From positions 62,001-126,000 of the forward strand of contig NZ_FXUE01000006.1 of the NCBI RefSeq assembly GCF_900182935.1: a stretch of DNA of 64,000 nt. Reading direction: 5' to 3'. Both the position numbers and the translations under genes were made by a program. Under the pieces are notes generated by a model. It did not search any database and was not told the DNA's origin. It saw only the letters and a program-made list of their open reading frames with translations. Of the stretch, positions 33,260-42,011 are shown piece by piece (the first letter of the stretch is position 1; each line of letters starts with the position of its first letter). Origin of the DNA: Fibrobacter sp. UWB10. GTDB taxonomy: Bacteria; Fibrobacterota; Fibrobacteria; Fibrobacterales; Fibrobacteraceae.

Positions 33260-35585
33260 GGCCGTATCTGCGCTGTTTTTGTTCTGTGCAACGTGTGCCT
33301 TTGCTTATATTCCGGGAGAATCGGGTTTTGTTTCGCTTGAAAACGAACACGGTATTTGGGGCAACCCGGCTGGTCTTACCGCCTTTGATTCCAAGGGCTT
33401 GCTTCTCAGCTACGATTACGATAAGTCCATCAAGAACTTCCGCGTCGGTGGTAATTTGAACCATTGGGCAGCCGGCTTTGAATACATTCAGGGCCCGCAC
33501 CATTTAGATATTTCGCGCTGGAGCCTAACTCACGGAAATTCGTTATGGAATCGTCTAGTCTTTGTGGGTGAGCGTGTGAACGCCATTCGTACGGCGGAAT
33601 TTTCTGGCACGGAATGGAGCCTAGATTTGGGTTTGATAGTTCGTCCGTTTTCGTTTATGTCGCTTGGCTATTCTTGCGATAACGTACTTTATACGGGCCC
33701 GCAAGCTCCTGAACGCGTGCAGAACTTGGGCGCCACCGTTCGCATTGGCTCCATGTTTAGCGTAAGCTACGATGTCGAAAATTTCGAAGACCATCGCCTG
33801 CTTGTTGAACTTGGACTTTATGGTGTGCGCTGGGGTTTGCGCGTGCCGCTCTATGGCGACGACGAATACCGCCTTACATTTTCCACCAGTTTCGGTGGCT
33901 ACAACAATGTCGCCTTGCATGTGTACGATGACTTCTTGCCCAAGGGTGGCGCGTGGGGCTATCACAGTTCTCGCAACCCGAACGCTTCTTTGAGTGCCCA
34001 AATTGTTCGCGTACCGCTTGATATGCAAATCTCTGAAACCGAAGACGAATTCTCGTTCTTCCGCAAGAGCTCCATTAGCATTTGGCATGTGCGCAATCTG
34101 TTCGAACACATGTTGCGCGACCCGGCCTGCGGTCTTGTACTTCTTGATTTCTCAGGCTACAAGGGCAATATCGGAATTTCAAGCGAAATTGACCGCTACG
34201 TCAAAAAACTCAAGGCCCGCGGCAGCAAGATTGTCGCCTATATGGATGACATCCGCCCGTCTGTATTGCTCGCTTCGGCGCATGCGGACCGCATTGCGGT
34301 GGAGCCTTCAGCCCACATGAACTGGCGCGGTCTCGGCGGAAACATTCTCTTTTATAAGGGTTTGTTTGACAAACTAGGCGTGAAGGCGGAATTCTTGCGT
34401 CATGGGGCGTACAAGTCCGCTGTAGAACCTTATGTTGCTGATTCTATGTCGGCAGAGGCTCGCGCAAATTTAGACACGCTGTATACGGATTTGTGGACTG
34501 CTTTGCAGACCTACATTTCTATGCGTGGTGTAAGCGCTGAAATGACTGCTCCCAAGATGTATGCCCATCTGGATTCCTTGGCGGGTGAACCCTTGGTGAC
34601 TGCTTCTGCGGCAAAGCATGCTGGCCTTGTGGATACCTTGCTTTACTTGGATCAGGTGCCGTCGTATGCGTTAAAGACATTCTTCGATATCGACTACCCG
34701 AATGCAGCGTACCGCACTTGGACGCCCACGGATAAAAAGATTTTCAACGAAAGCTGGGCTCCGCGTGCAAAGATTGCTCTCCTCAATATCGATGGCACCA
34801 TCGATTCTCGCATGGAGCACTCGGTTCTTGAATTGATTCGCAAATTGCCCTCGTCTGGTGCCGAAGCTTTGATCGTGCGCATTTCTTCGCCGGGTGGTTC
34901 CGCTATCGCTTCTGACAAGATTTGGGCGGCGCTCCGCAATGTTAGCGAGCAGGGGATTCCGGTGGTTTCTAGCATCGGCTACATGGGTGCTTCGGGCGGT
35001 TACTACATCGCCTGCGCCGGCGACAAGATTCTTGCAGAACCGATGGCTATTGTGGGTAGCATTGGTATCTATGGCGGTAAAATCGATGCCTCTGGCTTGA
35101 TGGAAAAAATCGGGCTCAAGGCCGAAACCGTCAAGACGCATGAATATGCTGATGCGACGACCTATACGCGCTCCTGGACGGACCGCGAAAAGGCCGCCTT
35201 GCAAGCGTACATGGATGAATTCTACGAGCGCTTTACGGGAGTCGTCTCGAAGGCTACAGGTATCCCGCAGGCGACCGTCGATACCGCCTACGGTGGCGGC
35301 CGCGTCATGATTGGCATCAAGGCTCTTGCCGCAGGACTTGTCCACGACCTCGGCGGAATCGACGACGCAATCGCCGTCGCCAAGCAACTCGCCGACATCG
35401 GTCCGAATACCGATATTGACTTGAAAGTGCTCGGCTCCGGCCATTCGCTCACGCTCCCGACTTCGGGCGCCAAGATGCTTTACCAATTGTCCGACTGGAC
35501 CGAATATATTTATGACTTGAGTCGCCCGCAACTTTGGGCTGTTGAACCTGCGCTTTTTGAACCGGCTTTGTTAGGTATTGAATAA
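33240..35585 (+). CDS. sppA: S49 signal-peptide peptidase (SppA type) with unusual N-terminal domain
   Basis: A 781-residue exported protease. The signal peptide spans about 1-21 (ending TCAFA). About 25-270 form a strand-rich domain that opens with GIWGNPAGLTAFDSKG, a motif seen in outer-membrane barrels of the PorV/FadL kind, not in E. coli SppA. About 290-760 are two tandem S49 folds, with the general base Lys392 in RHGAYKSAVEPY and the nucleophile Ser585 in GYMGASGGYYIACAGDKI. Both match the 67-kDa class. It would cut membrane-bound signal peptides or other envelope substrates. A GGAGG site lies just before the ATG. Confidence 0.88.
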   Translation: MKLMQNKAVSALFLFCATCAFAYIPGESGFVSLENEHGIWGNPAGLTAFDSKGLLLSYDYDKSIKNFRVGGNLNHWAAGFEYIQGPHHLDISRWSLTHGNSLWNRLVFVGERVNAIRTAEFSGTEWSLDLGLIVRPFSFMSLGYSCDNVLYTGPQAPERVQNLGATVRIGSMFSVSYDVENFEDHRLLVELGLYGVRWGLRVPLYGDDEYRLTFSTSFGGYNNVALHVYDDFLPKGGAWGYHSSRNPNASLSAQIVRVPLDMQISETEDEFSFFRKSSISIWHVRNLFEHMLRDPACGLVLLDFSGYKGNIGISSEIDRYVKKLKARGSKIVAYMDDIRPSVLLASAHADRIAVEPSAHMNWRGLGGNILFYKGLFDKLGVKAEFLRHGAYKSAVEPYVADSMSAEARANLDTLYTDLWTALQTYISMRGVSAEMTAPKMYAHLDSLAGEPLVTASAAKHAGLVDTLLYLDQVPSYALKTFFDIDYPNAAYRTWTPTDKKIFNESWAPRAKIALLNIDGTIDSRMEHSVLELIRKLPSSGAEALIVRISSPGGSAIASDKIWAALRNVSEQGIPVVSSIGYMGASGGYYIACAGDKILAEPMAIVGSIGIYGGKIDASGLMEKIGLKAETVKTHEYADATTYTRSWTDREKAALQAYMDEFYERFTGVVSKATGIPQATVDTAYGGGRVMIGIKALAAGLVHDLGGIDDAIAVAKQLADIGPNTDIDLKVLGSGHSLTLPTSGAKMLYQLSDWTEYIYDLSRPQLWAVEPALFEPALLGIE

Positions 35586-36658
35586 TGTTTTATATCGTCC
35601 TTACGGTTTTAGGTTGCTTGGCCATTTCGGCGTTCTGTTCGGTGACAGAAGCGTCGTTTTATAGCATGCCGCCTGCAACTATTGAACAACTGCAAAAACA
35701 GAAAAAGTTCACCGCCCGCTACATTGTGCATGTCAAGGAAAATATTGACCGCTACATTGCCTCGGTGCTGGTGGTGAATACGATTGCAAATACGGTGGGC
35801 GCATCGCTTGCTACGGCGCTGGCTGTTAAAAATTTGCCACCGCTCGGGCAGGTCTCGCTCCCGATTATTCTTACGGTGCTTATTCTTTTGTTTGGCGAAA
35901 TTACGCCGAAAACCCTCGGCGTCAAGCAGGCGAAAATCGCGGCGCCCTTGGTCGCGGTGCCGTTTTATTATATCACGATTGTTCTTTCGTGGACGGGTAT
36001 TATCTGGCTTTGCCTCACGCTCACCAAGCACTGGACTCGCGAAAAAGAAGACAAGAAAGATGTGAGTATCGATGACATCAATAGTCTGGTAAGCCTCGGG
36101 CTCCGCGAAGATGTCATTGACCGCCAACAGTCTCTGGTTATCAAGAATATTTTGGCCCTGAAATCGGTGCCGGTGCGTAAAGTCATGACGCCGCGTCAGG
36201 TGGTGTTTTCGCTCCAGGCGGATTCTTCTATCGGCGAGACTCTCGATGAACGCGGAAATTGGCCGTTCTCTCGCGTACCGCTTTACGAAAAAGAAAAAGA
36301 CAATTGGATTGGGATTGTGCTTCGCCGCGATGCTTACAACAAGCTTGCCGAGGGCCTGCGCGATGTCAAGCTCCGTCAGATGATGCGCCCGCTGCAGCTC
36401 ATTCCCGATAGTCTTACGTTAGACAAACTTTTGCTTCGCTTCTTAAAGCAGCGCGGGCATATCGTGGGCGTTGTCGATGAATGGGGTGCCATTGCTGGCA
36501 TCGTCAGCCTCGAAGACGTCCTCGAAGAAATCCTCGGCCGCGAAATTGTCGATGAATACGACGAAGCCATCGACCTCCAAGAAACCGCCCGCCGCCGCTC
36601 CAAAGCCCTTGCCCGCATCCGCCAACAAAGCAAAATGCAAAAGGACCTTGAAAAATGA
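35585..36658 (+). CDS. CNNM/CorC-family membrane protein (DUF21 plus CBS pair)
   Basis: A 357-residue protein. About 1-180 form the DUF21/CNNM membrane domain with four hydrophobic segments (FCSVTEASFYSMPPATIEQLQ, FGEITPKTLGVKQA). About 190-325 form a CBS pair (VRKVMTPRQVVFSLQAD through GHIVGVVDEWGAIAGIVSLEDVLEEILG). It lacks the small C-terminal CorC_HlyC domain usual in longer members. Relatives are linked to Mg2+/Co2+ efflux; older annotations say hemolysin. It overlaps the SppA stop by one base. Confidence 0.88.
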   Translation: MFYIVLTVLGCLAISAFCSVTEASFYSMPPATIEQLQKQKKFTARYIVHVKENIDRYIASVLVVNTIANTVGASLATALAVKNLPPLGQVSLPIILTVLILLFGEITPKTLGVKQAKIAAPLVAVPFYYITIVLSWTGIIWLCLTLTKHWTREKEDKKDVSIDDINSLVSLGLREDVIDRQQSLVIKNILALKSVPVRKVMTPRQVVFSLQADSSIGETLDERGNWPFSRVPLYEKEKDNWIGIVLRRDAYNKLAEGLRDVKLRQMMRPLQLIPDSLTLDKLLLRFLKQRGHIVGVVDEWGAIAGIVSLEDVLEEILGREIVDEYDEAIDLQETARRRSKALARIRQQSKMQKDLEK

Positions 36659-36667
36659 AAAAAATGT

Positions 36668-36700
36668 CACACGAATCCGTGTGGCTTTAAAAAGATTTTT
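36668..36700 (+). terminator. Possible intrinsic terminator/attenuator
   Basis: CACACG and CGTGTG (36668-36673, 36678-36683) pair around AATC, followed after a short A-rich stretch by six T. It lies just after the CNNM/CorC stop and ends immediately before the acyltransferase ATG, so it may reduce read-through between them. Confidence 0.35.
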
Positions 36701-36701
36701 T

Positions 36702-37871
36702 ATGGAAAAAGCAAAACCGAATTATTTCCCGGCTCTTGATGGCCTTCGACTCCTCGCAAGCATTAACATTGTGATGCTTCACTTGGGTTCTTCTTCTGCC
36801 CTCAATTACATGTCCGATTACAAGTGGATCATGCCCATCGTGAATGCGCCCGCCTTTGCCGCCGGCATCTTCTACGTGCTTGCAGGCTTCTTGTTTGCAA
36901 GTAAATTCAGCGACCCCGAACGCCAAATCCCCGTTATCCCCTTCATGTTCGCCCGCATCTCCAAGCTTTACCGCTTGCACTTCTTCATGACGCTTCTCAT
37001 GTTTGTTGTGCTCGTTTTCAAGTTCAGCGGTTATACGCACCTGCCCGGGCTCTCTGAAATTGGCGATTGCTTTGCCGCCGGCCTTGCTAAAATGACCCAC
37101 CCGTGGCGAAGCCTCCTTTTGCACATTACCCTTACCTGGTCCATCGTGCCCGATTTGGGCATGAAGTTGAATGAACCCTCTTGGTCTCTTACCAGTTTCT
37201 TTGTGTGCTATGCCGTAACACCTTGGTTTAGCCGTTGGCTTTTCAAGCAAAGCGACCGCACTCTTTGGGTGCTTTTCGGAACACTCTTTATTCCTGGCAT
37301 TCTGTGGGCAACCTTCTTTGGCCTTTCTGACAACCTCTGGTTCGACAGTTACGACGCCAAGTACCGATTCTTCCACATTTTTGCGCCCGTCCGTATTTTC
37401 GAATACCTGTTCGGCATGGTACTTTTCAGACTCTTTAAAGAAGGCCACTTTGATTTCCTCAAGCGAAACTTTGCAAGCGGCATCGCGCAGTTCGTGATGC
37501 TCGCTGCTATTTACGGTAGCCTTTTCTTAATGCGCCCGGAACTGAATCCCGGATTCAACTATTTCTTCCACCATTCGCTCCCGATTTTGCTGTACGGCCT
37601 TTTCTTGGTTTCGCTTTTGACCGGCAAGGGCTTTGTGGCAAAGTTTTTCTGCATTGGCATTGTCCGTAAAATTGGTCGCGCCTCGTTCTATCCGTACTTG
37701 ATTCACTTGCCGATTATCACGATTGCGTGGGGCATTTGCAACCTGAATCAGCCCAAGAACACCATTCTGCTCTTGATTTTCATTTATACGGTCAGCACGC
37801 TGTATAGTGAGTTCAAAGTTTGGCGTCGCAAAAAGGCAAAAGCCAAGTTGGCCCAAAACTCGGTGAAGTAA
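36702..37871 (+). CDS. Acyltransferase-3 family membrane protein (OafA/YrhL-like)
   Basis: A 389-residue membrane protein. The ATG at 36702 (MEKAKPNYFPALDGLRLLASINIVMLHLG) is chosen because the family begins with DGLRxLA; the frame is open upstream but overlaps the CBS protein gene. The catalytic-type histidine is in VMLHLG (about residue 30). About ten hydrophobic segments follow, with PSWSLTSFFVCYAVTPWF and the late FYPYLIHLPII. Relatives O-acetylate or succinylate surface glycans, which fits the nearby polysaccharide locus. The SD is poor. Confidence 0.85.
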   Translation: MEKAKPNYFPALDGLRLLASINIVMLHLGSSSALNYMSDYKWIMPIVNAPAFAAGIFYVLAGFLFASKFSDPERQIPVIPFMFARISKLYRLHFFMTLLMFVVLVFKFSGYTHLPGLSEIGDCFAAGLAKMTHPWRSLLLHITLTWSIVPDLGMKLNEPSWSLTSFFVCYAVTPWFSRWLFKQSDRTLWVLFGTLFIPGILWATFFGLSDNLWFDSYDAKYRFFHIFAPVRIFEYLFGMVLFRLFKEGHFDFLKRNFASGIAQFVMLAAIYGSLFLMRPELNPGFNYFFHHSLPILLYGLFLVSLLTGKGFVAKFFCIGIVRKIGRASFYPYLIHLPIITIAWGICNLNQPKNTILLLIFIYTVSTLYSEFKVWRRKKAKAKLAQNSVK

Positions 37872-38098
37872 ACTCCTGTTAACGTTGCGCCGGAACGTGA
37901 ATTCCCGAAAAATTTTTGGGAACATTTGGTGAACGAAAACCGCATTTTGCGGTGAGAACGAAATCACTATATTCCTAGAAATTTACGCAAAAACGCCACT
38001 TTTGCAACTGAATTATTACAAAGCAGGCCTTACCGCTTTGGGGGTTCTATTTTATATTTACAAGAACTGGGTGTAAAAGATAATCAAAAGGATTTCCT
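37872..38098 (+). promoter_or_regulatory. Intergenic region with the GH8 promoter
   Basis: A 227-base gap. Near its start an imperfect palindrome TTCCC...GGGAA (37902-37922) and a CCGCA-TTT-TGCGG hairpin (37940-37952) may end the acyltransferase transcript, though neither has a clean T run. TATATTTA at 38053-38060 resembles the FCB -7 box. AAAGG lies about six bases before the GH8 ATG. No coding sequence is evident. Confidence 0.35.
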
Positions 38099-40216
38099 AT
38101 GAAGAACATTCTCAAAGTTGCGATTGGTGCGCTCGCTCTCACGGCGGCAACCTCCTCCTTTGCGGGTCAATACCCCTTCCCGCAGAACATGAAGCATCCG
38201 CACGGCACGACCATTGAATATGCCGATACGGACATGATCAAGGCCCACTACCAGAAGTGGAAAAAGGCCTGGTACAATTCCAACAATGGTTGGATTTATG
38301 CACCGGAAGGAACCGGTTCTACCGTTTCCGAAGCTATCGCTTACGGTATGTTGATTGCAGTCTACATGGATGACCAGTCCATGTTCGATAAGGTTTATAG
38401 CGTTTGGACATCCAACGGCGGTAACGGCGGTGGTATGAACTGGCGCATCGGTGATGGTGGCGGTACCGGTTCTGCAACTGACGCAGACGTTGACGCTGCT
38501 CTCGCTCTCGTGATGGCTTCCAAGCAGTGGAGCAAGGATTCCTACTTGACCGACGCCAAGAAGATTATCTCTTGGATTGGCACCAACGATATTAACGGTG
38601 GCCACGTTAAGCCGGGTAACCAGTGGAACGATGCTTTCAACCCGAGCTATGGTACGCTCGCTAACTTTGAACTCTTCAAGTCTGTTGACGCTTCTGGTCC
38701 GTGGTCCAACGTGCTTTCGACCACTGCTTCTGACCTGAAGGCTTGCCAGAACTCCTCTACGGGTCTTGTCCCGGACTGGTGCGACTGGAACTCTCATAAG
38801 CCGACTAAGACTTCTGCTTCTGTGGCCCAGACCGAAAATGCAGGCTTCTTCGATGACGCTGCCCGTACTCCGTGGCGCATGGCTTGGGCTTACTACTGGT
38901 ATGGTAATTCCGATGCAAAGGCCTTCAACAAGAAGGTTTCTGATTGGCTCATCCCGACTACTCACACCGCTAGTGGCGTGAACTCCGGTTACTATGTAGA
39001 TGGTCAGCCGGAACTCTCTACCAAGCGTCGTTTCGTTTCTTCTACCTTCTCTGGTGGTCTCGGCCTCGCCACTTCTTCTGTTGATGGTGATGACGCTAAG
39101 GCTTACCTCGGTACGACCTATAAGGCTCTTTCCTCTCTCACGAGCTGCGAAACTGCTCAGGGTTGCGGTGAAGGCGTTGCCGGTGAAAAGTACTATCCGG
39201 CTACTTTGAACCTCCTTTACCTCCTCCTCATGACCGGTAACATGCCGAACCTCTATGATATTTCCAAGTTCACCAAGTTCACTCCGGATCCGAGCAAGGC
39301 TCCGTCTGTTTCTGAAATCGGTGGTACTCAGATGCAGCCCAAGGATACGACAGTTGGTCTTTCTGGCTTCTGGAACTGGGGTGCATACCATGACAAGCTC
39401 AATATCGGTACCAAGATGGTTCCGGATTCTGGTTCTTCTCCGCTCTTCCTCAAGGAAGATGGTCAGATTTATGCCGAAGCCTCTATGGAAATTGGTCCGG
39501 AACCGGAATGGACCAAAGAAAAGGCCGAAGCAGGTCTTCTCAAGTATCCGTCTGCCGGTATCGCCATGTCCTTCCTCGCTAACGATAAGAAGGGTGTGAA
39601 CTTCAATACTCTTGGTATTAAGGCTGTTCGCGTGACCATGAAGTCTTCTGGCCCGATTCGTATGGCTATCCTTAATGAATTCACTGCCGAAGCTGGTGCT
39701 GAACCGGGTATTTTCGTTCCGACGAGTTCTGATTACAAGGCTACGACTTATGACATGACTCCGTACGATCAGGGTGTCAAGGGCTTCGATAACGATAACT
39801 TCGGCGGCCTCCTTGACTGGGTTGACAAGAACGAAGCTCCGGAAGGAACTCAGATCGTTACCGCTGTGACTGGCTTCAAGTGGGAAGTTAAGGACGCTAA
39901 GGGTGGTATCGGTGAATTCTCCATCAAGTCCATCGAATTCCTCGATGCTTCCGGCAATGTGATTGATCCGGCCACGATTACCGGCATCAAGATCCAGTCT
40001 GGTCCGATTACCGGCATCAAGACCGCTGTTGCTCCGGCTGCTGCAAAGATCTCTGTCTCTGGCATGACCATCTCTGCTGGCGCTGCTCAGGATATCGCAG
40101 TGTTCTCTCTCCAGGGCAAGAAGATTGCTTCTGGCAAGGCTTCCGTAACTGTTCCGAGCAAGGGTATCTACCTGGTTCGCGTGAACGGCAAGCTCTCCAA
40201 GGTGAACGTCAAGTAA
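38099..40216 (+). CDS. Glycoside hydrolase family 8 enzyme with type IX-like sorting domain
   Basis: A 705-residue secreted beta-glucanase, probably an endoglucanase (the family also includes licheninases and chitosanases). The signal peptide covers about 1-22. The GH8 catalytic domain (about 25-385) has the general acid Glu78 in TVSEAIAYGM, the SATDADVDAAL motif with Asp128, and the probable base Asp253 in FFDDAARTPWRMAWAYYWYG. About 400-640 form a strand-rich accessory domain of unknown family, possibly carbohydrate binding. The last 60 residues (IAVFSLQGKKIASG...PSKGIYLVRVNGKLSKVNVK) fit a type IX C-terminal sorting domain. Codon use is clearly biased to frequent codons, suggesting high expression. 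It stands alone, with a strong terminator. Confidence 0.92.
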   Translation: MKNILKVAIGALALTAATSSFAGQYPFPQNMKHPHGTTIEYADTDMIKAHYQKWKKAWYNSNNGWIYAPEGTGSTVSEAIAYGMLIAVYMDDQSMFDKVYSVWTSNGGNGGGMNWRIGDGGGTGSATDADVDAALALVMASKQWSKDSYLTDAKKIISWIGTNDINGGHVKPGNQWNDAFNPSYGTLANFELFKSVDASGPWSNVLSTTASDLKACQNSSTGLVPDWCDWNSHKPTKTSASVAQTENAGFFDDAARTPWRMAWAYYWYGNSDAKAFNKKVSDWLIPTTHTASGVNSGYYVDGQPELSTKRRFVSSTFSGGLGLATSSVDGDDAKAYLGTTYKALSSLTSCETAQGCGEGVAGEKYYPATLNLLYLLLMTGNMPNLYDISKFTKFTPDPSKAPSVSEIGGTQMQPKDTTVGLSGFWNWGAYHDKLNIGTKMVPDSGSSPLFLKEDGQIYAEASMEIGPEPEWTKEKAEAGLLKYPSAGIAMSFLANDKKGVNFNTLGIKAVRVTMKSSGPIRMAILNEFTAEAGAEPGIFVPTSSDYKATTYDMTPYDQGVKGFDNDNFGGLLDWVDKNEAPEGTQIVTAVTGFKWEVKDAKGGIGEFSIKSIEFLDASGNVIDPATITGIKIQSGPITGIKTAVAPAAAKISVSGMTISAGAAQDIAVFSLQGKKIASGKASVTVPSKGIYLVRVNGKLSKVNVK

Positions 40217-40239
40217 TCCTAGCTTAAACAAAGCAATTA

Positions 40240-40272
40240 AAGAAGACCTCCGATTCAATCGGAGGTCTTCTT
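40240..40272. terminator. Strong hairpin terminator between convergent genes
   Basis: AAGAAGACCTCCGAT pairs with ATCGGAGGTCTTCTT around TCA, a near-perfect stem of about 14 pairs. It lies 23 bases after the GH8 stop and 60 bases from the end of the convergent MFS gene, so it may serve both strands, although the T run is short. Confidence 0.8.
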
Positions 40273-40331
40273 GTTGTGTGTGAAGGAGTAAATTGTTTAT
40301 AGTTTACTGCTACATTGTATGTAGCAGTGGA

Positions 40332-41723
40332 CTACATTTCTTCGAGTTCCTTGCCCTTTGTTTCCTTAATGAACTTTGCCACAAAGAAGATGCTGAAGAT
40401 AGCGAAGAAGGAGTAGATGGCATAAGTGGGCCCGACGCCAATGCCGTCTTTACCCGTAAGCACCGGGAAACTCCAAGTCACAATGAAGTTTGCTCCCCAT
40501 TGGGCGAGGCCGCAAATGGCAATTGCCACGGCACGAATACGGTTGTTGAACATTTCGCCAAGCATCACCCACATGACCGGGCCCCAAGACACCGCAAAGA
40601 ACGTGATGTAAAGGTTTGCTGCAATCAAGGCGATAACGCCTGCGGCATTGGGGAGGCTTCCATCGGAATTGGCATTCATGAAGCATACAGTTAGCGTGCT
40701 TAAGGTAATGGCCATACCCACGCTGCCGATAAGGAGAAGCGGTTTACGGCCGAGCTTATCGATAAGCATAATGGCCACAATCGTCATCACCAGGTTTACA
40801 CCACTAGAAATAACGCTGGTGAGGAAGGCGTCGCTTTCACCGAAGCCTACACTCTGCCAAAGCATGGTGCCATAATAGAAGATGACGTTAATGCCTACAA
40901 GTTGTTGCAAAATAGCAAGGCCAAGGCCTGCCCACACAATGGGGGCGATTCGCTTTTTGCCACCGACCAATTCGAGCAAATCGGCCAGTTTTGCAGGCTT
41001 TTCGTTCTTGAAAGTCTCGTGAATGTTTTCAATTTCTTTGTCGACACCCTCGGAATCAATCTTGGCGAGGACTTCTTTTGCCTCTTCTAGGCGTCCCTTA
41101 TGCACAAGGTAGCGCGGGGATTCGGGGAGTTTCCAGGCGGCAAGTCCGTAGAGGGCTGCCGGAACGATTTCGACCCAGAACATTATTTGCCAAGCCTTGA
41201 ATCCGCCAAAGAGAACGTTATTTGCAGAACCCGCTAAACGAACAATCAGATAGTTCGATAGTAGTGCCACGAAAATACCGATCACGATGGCAAACTGCTG
41301 CATTGAACCCAAGCGCCCACGTAAATGCGCTGGCGCAGTTTCTGCGATGTAAATCGGGGCGATAATAGAAGCGACACCGATACCGACACCGCCAATGACG
41401 CGCCAGAATATAAAGTCAGGAATTCCGAACGGAACGCCCGAACCGATAGCACTCACTAGGAACAAGGCCGATGCGGCAAGCATACAGCGAACGCGGCCGA
41501 ACATATCGGCAAGACGGCCCGCAAAGTAGGCGCCCACAGCAGCGCCAATCAGTGCGAGCGACACAGCCCAGGCAAGTTGATAGTCAGTTGCGTTAAAGTG
41601 GATTTTCAAGGCTCCGTTCGCCCCGTTAATCACGGAAGAATCGAAACCGAATAGGAATCCGCCAATAGCGGCAGATAGGGTTATGAGTAGAATGTGTCCC
41701 ATGTTGGACTTTGCGTTGGACAT
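40332..41723 (-). CDS. Sugar-porter family MFS transporter
   Basis: A 463-residue, twelve-helix symporter or facilitator for a monosaccharide. Sugar-porter signatures are all present: FGFDSSVINGA in helix 1, GRLADMFGRVR between helices 2 and 3, a PESPRYLVHKGR motif at the end of helix 6, QQLVGINVIFYYGTML in helix 7, and DKLGRKPLLLIGS. PVMWVMLGEMFNNRIRA replaces the usual PxxWxxxxEIFP motif. It most resembles XylE/GlcP-type proteins. It could import sugar released by the neighbouring GH8 enzyme. AGGGGG lies just before the ATG. Confidence 0.9.
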   Translation of the reverse strand: MSNAKSNMGHILLITLSAAIGGFLFGFDSSVINGANGALKIHFNATDYQLAWAVSLALIGAAVGAYFAGRLADMFGRVRCMLAASALFLVSAIGSGVPFGIPDFIFWRVIGGVGIGVASIIAPIYIAETAPAHLRGRLGSMQQFAIVIGIFVALLSNYLIVRLAGSANNVLFGGFKAWQIMFWVEIVPAALYGLAAWKLPESPRYLVHKGRLEEAKEVLAKIDSEGVDKEIENIHETFKNEKPAKLADLLELVGGKKRIAPIVWAGLGLAILQQLVGINVIFYYGTMLWQSVGFGESDAFLTSVISSGVNLVMTIVAIMLIDKLGRKPLLLIGSVGMAITLSTLTVCFMNANSDGSLPNAAGVIALIAANLYITFFAVSWGPVMWVMLGEMFNNRIRAVAIAICGLAQWGANFIVTWSFPVLTGKDGIGVGPTYAIYSFFAIFSIFFVAKFIKETKGKELEEM

Positions 41724-41773
41724 TTAAGCCCCCTTTTTGCGTTGATGGATATATAGACAATATAGGTGATGTT

Positions 41774-41808
41774 TGCCCCAAAAGGCAACTTTTGGCGTCT
41801 TTTTTTAA
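41774..41808 (+). terminator. Hairpin plus T run upstream of ileS
   Basis: CCAAAAG-GCAA-CTTTTGG followed by TCTTTTTTT looks like a plus-strand intrinsic terminator, although no plus-strand gene precedes it. It could end a short untranslated transcript that begins in the MFS/ileS gap. No T-box consensus is visible near it. Confidence 0.35.
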
Positions 41809-41816
41809 GATAAATT

Positions 41817-41835
41817 ATATTCCAAGTTGGAATAT
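41817..41835. promoter_or_regulatory. Nineteen-base perfect palindrome, candidate operator
   Basis: ATATTCCAA-G-TTGGAATAT is a perfect inverted repeat with a one-base centre, in the 288-base gap between the divergent MFS gene (starts 41723) and ileS (starts 42012). Symmetry and position suit a dimeric repressor or activator. The sequence GAATATTC overlaps its right side. Confidence 0.4.
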
Positions 41836-41927
41836 TCTAGGTATTTTGCTATTGAACTCTTGTTACAGAAGTGCATTTTTTATTTTAAATCGGGTATCCG
41901 AATTTTGGGCTTGTGTAATACAGGTGC

Positions 41928-41959
41928 GTTGCCGTAGCTTTCGCTAATTTCTACATTTA
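41928..41959 (+). promoter_or_regulatory. Candidate Bacteroides-type promoter of ileS
   Basis: GTTG (41928-41931), 20 bases, TACATTTA (41952-41959); each box differs from TTTG/TAnnTTTG by one base. It would give a leader of about 50 bases; GAGG sits seven bases before the ATG at 42012. Confidence 0.4.
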
Positions 41960-42011
41960 CGCCCGAAAATTTAGTGCCCGCAGCGCTGTGCTGCGGGGTT
42001 TGAGGTAACCC

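Noticed and set aside
38084-40258. Long open frame opposite the GH8 gene (about 720 codons)
   Set aside because: Same cause: antisense of a highly biased gene, with no signal peptide or family.
41724-42011. T-box riboswitch upstream of ileS
   Set aside because: A hairpin with a T run is present, but the conserved T-box antiterminator sequence and specifier loop are not seen, and the hairpin is about 200 bases before the gene.
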